A stretch of 50,175 nt of DNA from an uncultured Bacteroides sp. (GCF_949298305.1 NZ_CASFWU010000058.1:1-50175), one strand, 5' to 3'. Shown: positions 33,636 to 42,357, counted from the stretch's first letter. Made by a program: numbers and translations. The notes: generated by a model not told the origin, from the sequence alone.

Positions 33636-35132
33636 TCAATATCCGGCGGTCAGTCTGCCGGTAGCCTTCTTCAGGTAGATTTCCGTGAGTTTCACGTCTA
33701 TCTGAGCGTCAATTTTGTCCGACTGTGCCGAGAGCCATGCCGTATGTGCTTCGAGTACGTTGCTGGCGGGTATCACCCCCTCTTCAAAACCCAGAGTGGC
33801 GTAGCGCAGGTTCTCGTCGGCCTTCTCCAGGTTTTTCTGGGCCATGGCCAACTGTTTGGCGGCTTCGTTCACTTTGAATGCCGACTGGCTGACTTGCAGT
33901 TCAATTTTTTCTTTGGCATCCTCCAGCTGGTAGCGGGCTATGAGGGCTTCGGATTTGGCTGCTTTCACCTTGTAGACACCCTCGCCCCAGTGCCAGATGG
34001 GTACGGACACTACTACGCCTACATTCCACATGCCCTTGAACTTGTTCTCGAAGCTGTTGAACACCGAGGGATTGGAAGCCATGTAGCTGCCCATCAGCGC
34101 AACGGAAGGCAGGAACTCGGAACGTGCAATGTTCACCTTCTGTTGGTAAATCTGGGAGGCAAGTTCCAGACTGCGTACTTCGGGGCGTGTGGCGTAGACG
34201 GCGTTCATGTCAATATTGTCTGTGGCTGCGGGCAGGGCGGCGAGATCGGCTTCCTGCTCGTCCTTCAGGGTGATGGGAGTGCTGAGGTCCAGTCCGCAGA
34301 GCTGGCAGAGCAACATGCGGGAGAGGCTCAGTCCGTCAGTCACCTTGGTCAGGGTCATTTCCGCTTCGTTTACCTTCACCTTTACGGAGAGTCCTTCGGC
34401 CTTGGTGGCTACGCCTTCGGCTATCATTTTGTCGACGTCGCTTTCCAGTTTCTGCAACAGTTCCAGATAGCCTTCGGCCAGTTTCTTCTTGTTGGCTAGG
34501 GATACTACCTGCCAGTAGGCCTGGTCGGTGCTGAGAATGACATCCTGCAGCCCGGTGTCGTGTTGCTGGCGGGCCAGTTCTTCGGCATACTTGCTGATTT
34601 TGTTGTAGGCCCGTATCTTGCCGCCCATGTAGAGGGGCTGTGTCAGGGTCAGCGCTCCTGCATACATGTTGCGCGTGTCAGTCCGGAAAGCATCTACCAG
34701 CGAGTTGCCCAGATTATTGAGCGGGGTGGCTATGTCCGTATTGCCTAAAGCCTGAAGTACGGCCATCAGTTCAGGACTCTGCATCAGTTCGGGATGCTGT
34801 GTCAGCACTCCCTGTATGCCGCTCTGCATGGCACCGCTCACTTGGGTGCCGATGGAGCCCAGGGCGCTCTTCTGTGCATCACTCAGCAGCGAAATTTCTT
34901 TTTGGTTTCGCATATATCCGCCGCTTGCCGAAATCTTGGGAAGATAATTGGTGAAGGCGGCCTTTTTCTGGTAGTGCGCAGCATTGATTTTCTCCCGGCT
35001 TATCAGGAGGTCTTTGTTGTTGGCAATGGCCAATGCACGGCAACTATCCAGACTGAGAACCTCTTGGGCGCCGACCGGGAGGAGAAGTGTGGCCAAATAA
35101 ATGAAACAGAAGAACTTTCTCATTGTAGACAT
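33636..35132 (-). CDS. TolC-family outer membrane efflux protein
   Basis: 498 residues with a signal peptide (MRKFFCFIYLATLLLPVGAQ after three residues; an ATG at 35123 is an equally good start). The two OEP repeats are seen as SLDSCRALAIANNKDLLISREKINAAHYQKKAA and the matching second-half helices ELASQIYQQKVNIARSEFLP...YRLEDAKEK-type. Beta-strand segments (YMGGKIRAYNKI, NVGVVVSVPIWHWG) are in the family pattern. It forms the outer membrane duct for the HlyD/ABC permease pair. It is the first gene of the operon, driven by the promoter at 35195-35225. Confidence 0.93.
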   Translation of the reverse strand: MSTMRKFFCFIYLATLLLPVGAQEVLSLDSCRALAIANNKDLLISREKINAAHYQKKAAFTNYLPKISASGGYMRNQKEISLLSDAQKSALGSIGTQVSGAMQSGIQGVLTQHPELMQSPELMAVLQALGNTDIATPLNNLGNSLVDAFRTDTRNMYAGALTLTQPLYMGGKIRAYNKISKYAEELARQQHDTGLQDVILSTDQAYWQVVSLANKKKLAEGYLELLQKLESDVDKMIAEGVATKAEGLSVKVKVNEAEMTLTKVTDGLSLSRMLLCQLCGLDLSTPITLKDEQEADLAALPAATDNIDMNAVYATRPEVRSLELASQIYQQKVNIARSEFLPSVALMGSYMASNPSVFNSFENKFKGMWNVGVVVSVPIWHWGEGVYKVKAAKSEALIARYQLEDAKEKIELQVSQSAFKVNEAAKQLAMAQKNLEKADENLRYATLGFEEGVIPASNVLEAHTAWLSAQSDKIDAQIDVKLTEIYLKKATGRLTAGY

Positions 35133-35194
35133 ACATTATATAAATAATAGAAATATTGCTTAATAAAACAACAATCGTTGCATAAGCAACGGCA

Positions 35195-35225
35195 CAAATG
35201 TATAGGCTTTATCTGATTCCGCAAA
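35195..35225 (-). promoter_or_regulatory. Promoter of the tolC-hlyD-ABC operon
   Basis: Minus-strand TTTG (plus 35222-35225), 19-nt spacer, TACATTTG (plus 35195-35202): both boxes match the consensus. It lies about 63 nt upstream of the TolC start. The remaining part of the 35133-35447 gap holds the terminator below and AT-rich DNA. Confidence 0.8.
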
Positions 35226-35358
35226 ATAATTTAATGATTTTAATGATTTTGGTTTTTAAGTGTGTGGAATGGTTGGACGGGAGATTCTGACGGAGTTTTT
35301 TTACCTTGGACTTTTCAGTGTTCTGTTTGTTGTGGATAATGGTCTTTCTTTAAAAAAA

Positions 35359-35398
35359 ATCCCCTAACCGAGAGCTGTCAATTGGTACGGATAGGGGA
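35359..35398 (-). terminator. Intrinsic terminator after the coiled-coil gene
   Basis: TCCCCTA (35360-35366) pairs with TAGGGGA (35392-35398). On the minus strand the stem is followed by a run of eight T (plus-strand A-run 35352-35359). It lies 50 nt past the stop at 35448. Confidence 0.8.
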
Positions 35399-35447
35399 CT
35401 TGATGGGTGATTGTGTACGGTGGGGCAAGTTGGCTGGGATTGTTTGT

Positions 35448-36326
35448 TTAGTCCAGCACGAATTCGGACGATCCGATGAGGTTGCCGTCTGTGAAAATGT
35501 TCAGGCGGTAGCTGCCGGCATAGAGGAATTCCTCCACGTCCCAATAAACGGTGATGTCTTGTGCCTCTCCGTTATATTCGATGTATTTCTTTATGGAATA
35601 AGCCAATTCCCGGTTCTCGTATGGGAATGTGTTGGCAGGATTTTTGGTCAGCACGCCGTTGTCCGGTTTGGTGATTCGGACGTAGACAGTCTTTTCGCCG
35701 GTGGGGGCGGTGATGTTTTTGGCTATCGTAAAGTCTATTTTCAGTTTCATGATGTCTTTCACCTTACGGGCTTTTTTACCCCGCTTGTTCTGCGGCAGTA
35801 CGACAATGTTTGTTGCGTCCAGTTGGGCGGCCAAAGTAACCTTTTTATCCAAGTCTTTTTTCTCTTCGGCCAGTGTGGTGATTTGTTGTGAGGCGTCGTT
35901 GTATTTGCGTGTCACTTCGGCAATCACTTCTTTCTGGTGGGCCGTAAGGCGGTTCAGTGAGTCAATCTGGTTAATGTAGCCTACCATGACCTTTCGCAGT
36001 GTAGCCAATTCCTTCTTCAGCCGGCGTATTTCGGTGGCGTTGCTGCTTTTTACGGTGCGTAGTTCCTCCAGCAGGCGTTGCGTTTTCAGCTGTTCCTGTT
36101 CCAGCAGGGCTGCCAGCGAGTCGTTGGAGACAGTCAGTTTCAGTTCGTCATATTGCTGGGCAAAGCGGGTGTATTCGTTTTCCAGGTCTTCTTTCTCCAG
36201 TTGGAATTCCTGTATCAATTCTTTGTTGGTCTGTTTTTCGGAGAACAGCAGGGCGGTAAGGCCGATTAACAACACAATCAGCAGTCCTCCGGTCACAATG
36301 ATGGGCATGTTCTTTTTGTTCATCAT
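35448..36326 (-). CDS. Membrane-anchored coiled-coil protein, function unknown
   Basis: 292 residues that I do not recognise as a named family. An N-terminal TM helix (IIVTGGLLIVLLIGLTALLF, about 9-28) anchors a long coiled coil (about 30-165; heptad-rich KEDLENEYTRFAQQYDELK, QLKTQRLLEELRT, EIRRLKKELATLRK). The C-terminal part (about 185-292) is beta-rich: MKLKIDFTIAKNITAPTGEKTVYVRITKPDNG...YWDVEEFLYAGSYRLNIFTDGNLIGSSEFVLD. The layout suggests a periplasmic rod with an Ig-like or sensory tip. It has its own promoter and terminator, so it is a single-gene unit. Similar proteins are conserved in Bacteroides from memory; a structural role in the envelope is only a guess. Confidence 0.75.
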   Translation of the reverse strand: MMNKKNMPIIVTGGLLIVLLIGLTALLFSEKQTNKELIQEFQLEKEDLENEYTRFAQQYDELKLTVSNDSLAALLEQEQLKTQRLLEELRTVKSSNATEIRRLKKELATLRKVMVGYINQIDSLNRLTAHQKEVIAEVTRKYNDASQQITTLAEEKKDLDKKVTLAAQLDATNIVVLPQNKRGKKARKVKDIMKLKIDFTIAKNITAPTGEKTVYVRITKPDNGVLTKNPANTFPYENRELAYSIKKYIEYNGEAQDITVYWDVEEFLYAGSYRLNIFTDGNLIGSSEFVLD

Positions 36327-36346
36327 ATCATTTTATTGTATAGATG

Positions 36347-36381
36347 CAAAATTACATTATATATGTCTATTCTGCCGCAAA
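36347..36381 (-). promoter_or_regulatory. Probable promoter of the coiled-coil gene
   Basis: Minus-strand TAATTTTG (plus 36347-36354), perfect -7 match. A TTTG box (plus 36378-36381) is present, but with a 23-nt spacer, longer than usual. The ATG is 21 nt downstream. Confidence 0.6.
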
Positions 36382-36519
36382 AATAAGAATTAATCATTAA
36401 TTCAGTCCCTTTTGGAAGATAATTTTGAGAGTAAGTAATTGTAATGTTGTATGAAAAGGGGCGGTCGGCATTCCGTAAGCGTGGGGCGTGTAAAGGAAAA
36501 TTGTTAAAGCTTCATAGGT

Positions 36520-36672
36520 TGATTGATAGATACAGCCAGAGAGTTAAGGAGGTTAGGAGGGTGTCATCTGTTCGGGTGGTATCTTATGCCTTCAGAGTCA
36601 TCCTTTATCGTTCCTCCTTAACTCCTGCGAGTTTGGTCGGGCTGATTCCATTTCGTATTTTAAAGACTTGGG
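36520..36672. repeat. Decayed family A element abutting the response regulator stop
   Basis: GAGTTAAGGAGGTTAGGAGG on the left and CTCCTTAACTCCTGCGAG on the right. A right end (GTTTGGTCGGGCTGATT..ATTTCGTATTTTAAAGACTTG) aligns with the right end of 42142-42339, though with many changes. The central GCCCACC stem is lost. The rest of the 36327-36672 gap shows nothing else beyond the promoter above. Confidence 0.55.
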
Positions 36673-37437
36673 TTATAGTACTCTCAGTGCTTCTTTGATT
36701 TCGCTGTAATGTCTTCTGCTGACTACGATGTTCAGATGATTGAAGGGGGCATATAGCACACAGCGGAGGGTGTTGTTCTCGACTGAGGAAAGGTAGTCTA
36801 TGTTCAGAATGCAATCTGTATTTACGCGTATGAACGACGGGCTCAGACTTAGGATGTCTTTGGCTTTGGTACTTAACCTCAGTCTGTGCTGTTCCATGTT
36901 AGTCAGGGTCATTAGCCAGCAACGGCTTTCGTTGGAGTACTGAAAATAGAGTATTTCGGTATGACGCAACAGTAAAAGACTGCTCACGGTCTGCACGGCG
37001 AACTTGTTGCTGTTGCCGGTCAGTTGGCACATGGATTGCTCGAAGTTGGGGGCACTGCTGTCCTTTTCATGTTTCACACGTTCGATGATCTGGCGCAGTT
37101 CGTCTGTCTGGTATGGTTTCAGCAAATAGTCAAAAGCCGAAGCACGCAAGGCGTCAATCATGTATTTGTCGAAGGCGGTATAAAACACTACGTGCATGTT
37201 GTGATGGATTTGCGGCCTGATTTCCTGTAATAGTTCTATGCCGTTGACTCGGGAGAGTTCTATGTCCAGAAACAGGATGTCGGGCTGGTATCGCACAATG
37301 CTTTTCCGTGCCTTGGTGGCGGATGTTTGTGTGTCAAGTATCACCACTTCCGGATAGGCATTTAAGTCTTTTTCCAGATTCTTGATAGCGTTTATTTCAT
37401 CGTCAATGATGACTGCTGTAATCATGTTTTTACTCAT
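36673..37437 (-). CDS. LytTR-family response regulator
   Basis: 254 residues. The receiver domain has the acidic pair IIDDE (residues 10-14), phosphoacceptor Asp58 in ILFLDIELSRVNG, and the conserved Lys in LLKPYQTDEL (about 110). The C-terminal LytTR DNA-binding domain starts near residue 150 and includes SRCWLMTLTNMEQHRLRLSTKAKDIL, FIRVNTDCILNIDYLSSVE and NIVVSRRHYSEIKEAL. It pairs with the kinase gene immediately upstream, with no gap between stop and start codons. Targets are unknown; candidates are neighbouring genes. Confidence 0.94.
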   Translation of the reverse strand: MSKNMITAVIIDDEINAIKNLEKDLNAYPEVVILDTQTSATKARKSIVRYQPDILFLDIELSRVNGIELLQEIRPQIHHNMHVVFYTAFDKYMIDALRASAFDYLLKPYQTDELRQIIERVKHEKDSSAPNFEQSMCQLTGNSNKFAVQTVSSLLLLRHTEILYFQYSNESRCWLMTLTNMEQHRLRLSTKAKDILSLSPSFIRVNTDCILNIDYLSSVENNTLRCVLYAPFNHLNIVVSRRHYSEIKEALRVL

Positions 37438-39471
37438 CTAAAAATTGAATTGATAGTTATATGGAACAAAAATCGAAACCAATGTGCCTTGTCTGGATGG
37501 TTCAGACTGCGCCAGGTTCTGAATACTGAATGTCATTTTTTGAATGTTTCTGCCATTCAGGACTTCTACGGTGCGGAACAGCATTTTCAGTCCGTTCCCT
37601 GTTCCTCTCGCGGAATCTGTCTGTCTGCCCGGGTCGTAACCGCATCCGTTGTCCTGTATGTAAATTTGAATCCCTCCTTCATGTGTGGTAATCTGTATGG
37701 ACAGCTGGTTGGCTCCGTTGTTTTCCGAATCGAAAGCGTATTTCAGGGCGTTTTCTATTGGTATCTGAATACACATGGAAGGGATAAGGGTCTGTCGGGG
37801 GACGTCATCGTCTATTTCCCATGTTACGTTTACCGTTTGCGGATTCGTTTCTTTACGGAGTGTGATGTAGCTTTTTACCAGTTCCACTTCTTCTTGCAGT
37901 TGTACGGCTACTTGGTCGGAAGCGGACAGGTTGCCTCGCAAGACCTTGATGAAAAGCTGTAACAGTCGGGAAAGGTCTTCGTATTGTTTGAATACCGGCA
38001 TGAGTGTATTCAAGACATTGAACATGTAATGTGGTGAAATGCGGTTTTTCACGTTTTCCATGCGCAGATGGGTAATCAGTGACATCTGGCGGGAGTATTC
38101 ACGTTCGTTTTTCCTCCGTATGTAGAAGAATGCCAGGATTCCCAACAAGAGGAGAATGAGCAACAGTGAAACTGTCAGGACGATGGTGTTGTGCTGGTGA
38201 GATAGCTGGGCCTTGTTTTGCGCAATCTGAATGTTTCGCTTCAGCAAAGTGGTATCTTGCTTGTAGCGGTAGTCTATTTCAGTAATATTGTTTACATAAC
38301 GGACGTTTCTCATGGAGTCGTCATATTGTTCCACAGCCAGCCTGTAACGGTAGGCTTTTGCATAATCTCCTTTTTGGGCATAATACTCCATGAAACGTTT
38401 GTTGTGCAGATAAGTGTAAGAAGGACCTATGTGCAGGGGATTGTAGGGTTGTGAAAGGTAAGTATTGGCAATATTTGTTTCGTTTTTGCGCAAGGCCAGT
38501 GCGGCCTGTAGACTGTTCAGGTAAAATATGACTTCTTCGTTTGCTGTTGGGTCATTCTTAAAGTAGGCATAAGATTTGTCCAGATAATGATGTGCTGAAT
38601 CGTATCTGCCCAGTAATGTAAAGATTTCGCCAATGTTGGCTTCTACGAGAGCGTCGAGCGAAGGTTGTTTGAAGGACTGGGCTATCTTGTAAGCCTTCCT
38701 GAAGCAGCTTAATGCTTCGGAATATTTTTCCTCAAAGTAGTAACAGTTTCCTTTCGCATTCCAGAAGTGGTAATTGTCGTAAGCCAGCCGCTGTTCCTGA
38801 TCCCTTTCGGCAAGGCCGAAATAGTAGTGGGCTTGTGAGAAATTATGCAGGTCTGCATAGACTTGGGCGAGGCCTACGTAAATGGAGAATCTCACTCGTT
38901 GGGAATTCAGTGAATCCACAACCCATAAGGCCCGATGGTAGAATTTGGATGCTTCCGCCAATTCTCCTTTCTGCCTATATTGGTCGGCCAGATTGATACA
39001 GACATTTTCCAATTCCCTGCGGTCGGTGGCATGTGTCAGTATGTCGTAGGCGTGGTGGAGGCAGGCTATGGCCGAATCGCGCTGGTTCATTCCCTGAAGC
39101 ATGGCAAACCGATGGTTCCAGCAGTCGGCCTCCAGGGCATCTGTTCCGCTATGATGGTGACAGTAATCTAGTACTCTGTCGTTGATTTGCAGGTTCTTGT
39201 CGGTATATCCCTGCAAGTAGAGGCAATATCCGACAAAGAGTTCCAGTTTGTAGTATGCTGTGCTGTCTGTCAGTCCCTGCTGTGCAGCCTGGAAGCATTT
39301 TTGCATTTCTGCCGGATAGGTGTATAGGGAATCGAATCGGCTTATAAGAATCGAGTCAACGATATCTTGTTGCCCTCTATTCCCTGCATGTCGTGAGGTG
39401 CAGGACAGCAGTGCGGCTATCAACAGCAAGACCGGCATTATCTTTCTATAGGTGACATTCATTTTTTTCAA
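37438..39471 (-). CDS. TPR-containing LytS-type sensor histidine kinase
   Basis: 677 residues. The N-terminus has a lipobox-like signal (LLLIAALLSC, Cys24). About 390 residues of helical TPR-like repeats (about 65-390; GLAQVYADLHNFSQAHYYFGLAE, IGEIFTLLGRYDSAHHYLDKSY) follow in the periplasm. A single TM segment spans about 430-450. The cytoplasmic His_kinase domain has NRISPHYMFNVLNTL with phosphoacceptor His481. The ATPase part has an N-box in PIENALKYAF (about 571-580), DNGCG at 607-611 and GTGNGLKM at 623-630. Such kinases signal through LytTR regulators; the ligand sensed by the TPR domain is not known. It forms a two-gene operon with the regulator. Confidence 0.92.
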   Translation of the reverse strand: MKKMNVTYRKIMPVLLLIAALLSCTSRHAGNRGQQDIVDSILISRFDSLYTYPAEMQKCFQAAQQGLTDSTAYYKLELFVGYCLYLQGYTDKNLQINDRVLDYCHHHSGTDALEADCWNHRFAMLQGMNQRDSAIACLHHAYDILTHATDRRELENVCINLADQYRQKGELAEASKFYHRALWVVDSLNSQRVRFSIYVGLAQVYADLHNFSQAHYYFGLAERDQEQRLAYDNYHFWNAKGNCYYFEEKYSEALSCFRKAYKIAQSFKQPSLDALVEANIGEIFTLLGRYDSAHHYLDKSYAYFKNDPTANEEVIFYLNSLQAALALRKNETNIANTYLSQPYNPLHIGPSYTYLHNKRFMEYYAQKGDYAKAYRYRLAVEQYDDSMRNVRYVNNITEIDYRYKQDTTLLKRNIQIAQNKAQLSHQHNTIVLTVSLLLILLLLGILAFFYIRRKNEREYSRQMSLITHLRMENVKNRISPHYMFNVLNTLMPVFKQYEDLSRLLQLFIKVLRGNLSASDQVAVQLQEEVELVKSYITLRKETNPQTVNVTWEIDDDVPRQTLIPSMCIQIPIENALKYAFDSENNGANQLSIQITTHEGGIQIYIQDNGCGYDPGRQTDSARGTGNGLKMLFRTVEVLNGRNIQKMTFSIQNLAQSEPSRQGTLVSIFVPYNYQFNF

Positions 39472-39486
39472 TCCTTATTTTAAGTG

Positions 39487-39517
39487 CAAATATAACTTTT
39501 TCGGATTGTTTTATAAA
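39487..39517 (-). promoter_or_regulatory. Promoter of the kinase/regulator operon
   Basis: Minus-strand TATATTTG (plus 39487-39494), 19-nt spacer, TTTA at plus 39514-39517 (one mismatch to TTTG). It lies 16 nt upstream of the kinase ATG. Confidence 0.65.
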
Positions 39518-39931
39518 TGAAAGATTTTTTTGTTTTCTTGTTTTTATGCTTGAATGGTATAAAAAGATGTTTGTCTGGTCTGTAATCGAGTGAAGGTAGA
39601 ATCGGTGCAAATGTACTTCGGAGATGGATGTCTGAGTGCATTGACAGGATATCATCCCGTTCCCGGCCCCGTAAGGACTGTCGGACATTCTTATGTGTCA
39701 ATGCCTTTTGAAACGGATTGGCTGGATGGTGAATGGGTGCAGCTGAATTTGCGGGAGTTAAAATGCTCGGAGGTTATAATCGCCGCCTGAGTAGGGCAGA
39801 ACGATTAATGCCGGTACAGGCTGTTCTTTGACTTGTGGGTATAGCGTGTTTCTTTCCCTTTTCGTAACTGTGTTAGAACCTGTGCTCTGTTTAAATGTAA
39901 GATTGGTTTCTCATTTACCTGGTTCTTTGTG
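39518..39931. other. Unassigned intergenic region with a doubtful 66-codon frame
   Basis: About 410 bp between the kinase promoter and the GDPD-like gene. A plus-strand frame at 39590-39790 from GTG gives 66 residues (ending LDGEWVQLNLRELKCSEVIIAA) with protein-like composition. It has no ribosome binding site, promoter or family I recognise, so it may be a remnant. The remainder shows no repeat, hairpin or RNA I can name. Confidence 0.3.
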
Positions 39932-40717
39932 CTATCGGTGATGATTTCCCTTGTCTTTTACCAGAATAACCTTCAACTGGGGGTCAGAAAGCATATCTTG
40001 TCCTCTGGGAGATAGTAAAAGCTGCAGTTGGGTTTTCCTATGTTCCCACGTCGGCAGGTCTGTCGGGCGGTCTAACTGCTGTTTGATGGGCCTGTACCAA
40101 TAGCCGGGAAAGGATAAGGCGCATACAGCTCCTTCGTCCACTACATGGCGCAGCTCTTCGATGCAGTGGTCTATCTCTTCGTTATCCATGTGGGAGGGCT
40201 TGTCGTAAGAGACGTAGCATGAAGTATAGAAGCCTCTGTCCGTAAAATATTTTAATGACTTCCAGTTGGGGCTTTCTATAATCAGCCGTTTCCTGTCAAT
40301 CCGAAACTGGCTTAAGAGTCGGTCCAGTGAAGCATACAATACTTTTTTGTTGTAGCGGGTCAGGTTTTTGATGTCCAGCCAGATTTTACCTCCATGTTCT
40401 TTCAAGTAGGCAAAATAGTTGTTTAAATTCAGATTGATGCTGTTTTCCGGGTCGTGTGTCACGTCAAAAGTCCGGTTCTGGCGGGAGAAGATGACGTCTA
40501 CCTCTATATTCGGGTATTCATCGTGTTTCTCCAGTAATTTCTCCATGGAGTTGCAGCGGTGAAGCCATATTTTGTCCGGATAATCGCCGGTTTGGGTTGC
40601 TCCTATATATACGACATAAAAAAGTAAGATGACAATTACCGACAGGAATACCCTCATTCTTGTCGTAAACGCATCCCTTTGGATGCGATTGTGCGTCTGA
40701 AAATTCAATATGTCCAT
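39932..40717 (-). CDS. GDPD-like phosphodiesterase fold, membrane-anchored
   Basis: 261 residues. One N-terminal TM segment (FLSVIVILLFYVVYIGA, about 24-40) is followed by the N-terminal half signature of glycerophosphodiester phosphodiesterases: KIWLHRCNSMEKLLEKHDEYPNIEVDVIF (His-Arg then Glu-x-Asp) and FDVTHDP (His-Asp). The order HR...ExD...HD is the metal/acid-base set of the family. Later strands (GGKIWLDIKNL, KRLIIESPN, FYTSCYVSYDKPS) fit a TIM barrel. It is shorter than usual and could be a distant relative (menorin/FAM151-like) with another substrate. No operon partner. The gap from 40718 to 41087 contains the mdh promoter and otherwise nothing I can assign. Confidence 0.65.
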   Translation of the reverse strand: MDILNFQTHNRIQRDAFTTRMRVFLSVIVILLFYVVYIGATQTGDYPDKIWLHRCNSMEKLLEKHDEYPNIEVDVIFSRQNRTFDVTHDPENSINLNLNNYFAYLKEHGGKIWLDIKNLTRYNKKVLYASLDRLLSQFRIDRKRLIIESPNWKSLKYFTDRGFYTSCYVSYDKPSHMDNEEIDHCIEELRHVVDEGAVCALSFPGYWYRPIKQQLDRPTDLPTWEHRKTQLQLLLSPRGQDMLSDPQLKVILVKDKGNHHR

Positions 40718-41039
40718 TTGTTTTCAAATTATTATTTTGGTTTTATGCTCTATTCTCTTTCTGGACAGAAAACGGTTTACATTCAATTAGATATGCTCAC
40801 CCTCATTTGATGAAAATCCGAAGCAAGTTATTCGGATAATTTGGGATGTGCAAGAAAATAAGAGATATTTAATCTTTTGTATGCTTGCTATGGTTCTTTT
40901 TTGAGAAAGATAACAAATGTGAAAGCGGAAGAATGCAATGAAGCGTAAGAGGCTTAAGCCGATTTTCAATTTGTACGTTAGGTATCGATATTTAACTAAA
41001 TTTATTGCGGAAATATTTCTTTAATTACGAATATCACTG

Positions 41040-41047
41040 TACTTTTG
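41040..41047 (+). promoter_or_regulatory. -7 promoter element of mdh
   Basis: TACTTTTG, perfect match to TAnnTTTG, about 40 nt upstream of the mdh ATG; no convincing -33 box. Confidence 0.55.
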
Positions 41048-41087
41048 CGGACACATTTAAACACTTAAAAACAAAAAACTAAGAATT

Positions 41088-42029
41088 ATGTCAAAAGTAA
41101 CCGTAGTAGGTGCAGGTAACGTAGGTGCTACATGCGCTAATGTATTGGCTTTTAATGAAGTGGCCGATGAAGTGGTAATGCTGGACGTAAAGGAAGGCGT
41201 GTCTGAGGGCAAGGCAATGGATATGATGCAGACTGCTCAGCTGTTGGGTTTCGATACCACGATTGTAGGTTGTACCAACGATTATGAAAAGACTGCCAAC
41301 TCTGACGTCGTAGTCATCACTTCCGGTATTCCCCGCAAGCCGGGCATGACTCGTGAAGAACTGATTGGCGTGAATGCCGGCATCGTGAAATCGGTTGCAG
41401 AGAACATTCTGAAATATTCTCCCAATGCCATTCTGGTGGTTATCTCCAACCCGATGGATACCATGACTTATTTGTCTCTGAAGGCTCTGGGCCTGCCGAA
41501 GAACCGCATCATCGGTATGGGCGGTGCTTTGGACAGCTCCCGTTTCAAATACTTCCTGTCTCAGGCTTTGGGCTGCAACGCCAACGAGGTAGAGGGTATG
41601 GTTATCGGCGGTCACGGCGATACGACCATGATTCCGCTGGCACGTCTGGCCACTTACAAGGGACAGCCCGTCAGCAACCTGCTGAGCGAAGAGAAACTGA
41701 ACGAAGTGGTAGCTGCCACGATGGTGGGCGGTGCTACGCTGACCAAGCTGCTGGGCACTTCTGCATGGTATGCTCCGGGTGCGGCAGGCGCATACGTGGT
41801 TGAGTCCATCATCCACAACCAGAAGAAGATGATTCCCTGCTCCGTATATCTGGAAGGCGAATATGGCGAATCGGACATCTGCATCGGTGTTCCCGTCATC
41901 CTGGGCAAGAACGGCATCGAGAAGATTGTTGAGCTGGAACTGACTGAAGACGAAAAGGCCAAGTTTGCTGCCAGTGCCGCTGCCGTTCACAAGACCAACG
42001 CCGCTTTGAAGGAAGTAGGCGCTCTCTGA
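41088..42029 (+). CDS. mdh: Malate dehydrogenase
   Basis: 313 residues of the lactate-dehydrogenase-like malate dehydrogenase type. It interconverts malate and oxaloacetate with NAD and serves the reductive branch to succinate used in Bacteroidales fermentation. The NAD loop is VVGAGNVGATCANVL (about residues 5-19). The substrate Arg set is in IPRKPGMTREELIGVNAGI, catalytic His in IGGHGDTTMIPL (about 172-183). SNPMDTMTYL is also diagnostic. All motifs are intact; it is a single-gene unit with its own promoter and terminator. Confidence 0.97.
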   Translation: MSKVTVVGAGNVGATCANVLAFNEVADEVVMLDVKEGVSEGKAMDMMQTAQLLGFDTTIVGCTNDYEKTANSDVVVITSGIPRKPGMTREELIGVNAGIVKSVAENILKYSPNAILVVISNPMDTMTYLSLKALGLPKNRIIGMGGALDSSRFKYFLSQALGCNANEVEGMVIGGHGDTTMIPLARLATYKGQPVSNLLSEEKLNEVVAATMVGGATLTKLLGTSAWYAPGAAGAYVVESIIHNQKKMIPCSVYLEGEYGESDICIGVPVILGKNGIEKIVELELTEDEKAKFAASAAAVHKTNAALKEVGAL

Positions 42030-42063
42030 TTCTCGCAGAGAATTAGGTAAAGACTTAGACCGG

Positions 42064-42111
42064 AGCCTCACGACCATTTTAGGTAAGGGACGTGAGGCTT
42101 TGTTGCTTTGT
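42064..42111 (+). terminator. Intrinsic terminator of mdh
   Basis: AGCCTCACG (42064-42072) pairs with CGTGAGGCT (42091-42099), followed by the T-rich TTGTTGCTTTG. Confidence 0.8.
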
Positions 42112-42141
42112 TTACTGCATATACAGTTGTTATTTGTTAAT

Positions 42142-42339
42142 TTAAGTTTCGCAGGTTTGTTAACGGCTTGTAGTTAAGAAGTTAAGCCAATACCTTTGTG
42201 AAAAAGGATGCCGACCATACACTCAAGCTATTGGCTTTAACTCCTAAGCCCACCCTGGTGGGCGATAACTCCTTTAACTTCTTTAACTCCTGCAAGTTTG
42301 GCTTCGCCGATTTTCAATTCGCATTTGCGAAACTTGAGT
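42142..42339. repeat. Family A element, forward copy
   Basis: About 198 bp with ends TTTAAGTTTCGCAGG and TTTGCGAAACTTGAG. It contains AAGAAGTTAAGCCAATACC, CCGACCATACACT, the stem GCCCACCCTGGTGGGC at 42248-42263, and CTTTAACTCC repeats. It matches the reverse complement of 22075-22260 throughout. It forms most of the leader of the S41 protease gene. Confidence 0.85.
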
Positions 42340-42357
42340 TTGTTAATCTATTATATT

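Noticed and set aside
39590..39790. 66-codon plus-strand frame in the 39.5-39.9 kb gap
   Set aside because: No start context, promoter or recognisable relatives; kept only as a note in the gap entry.
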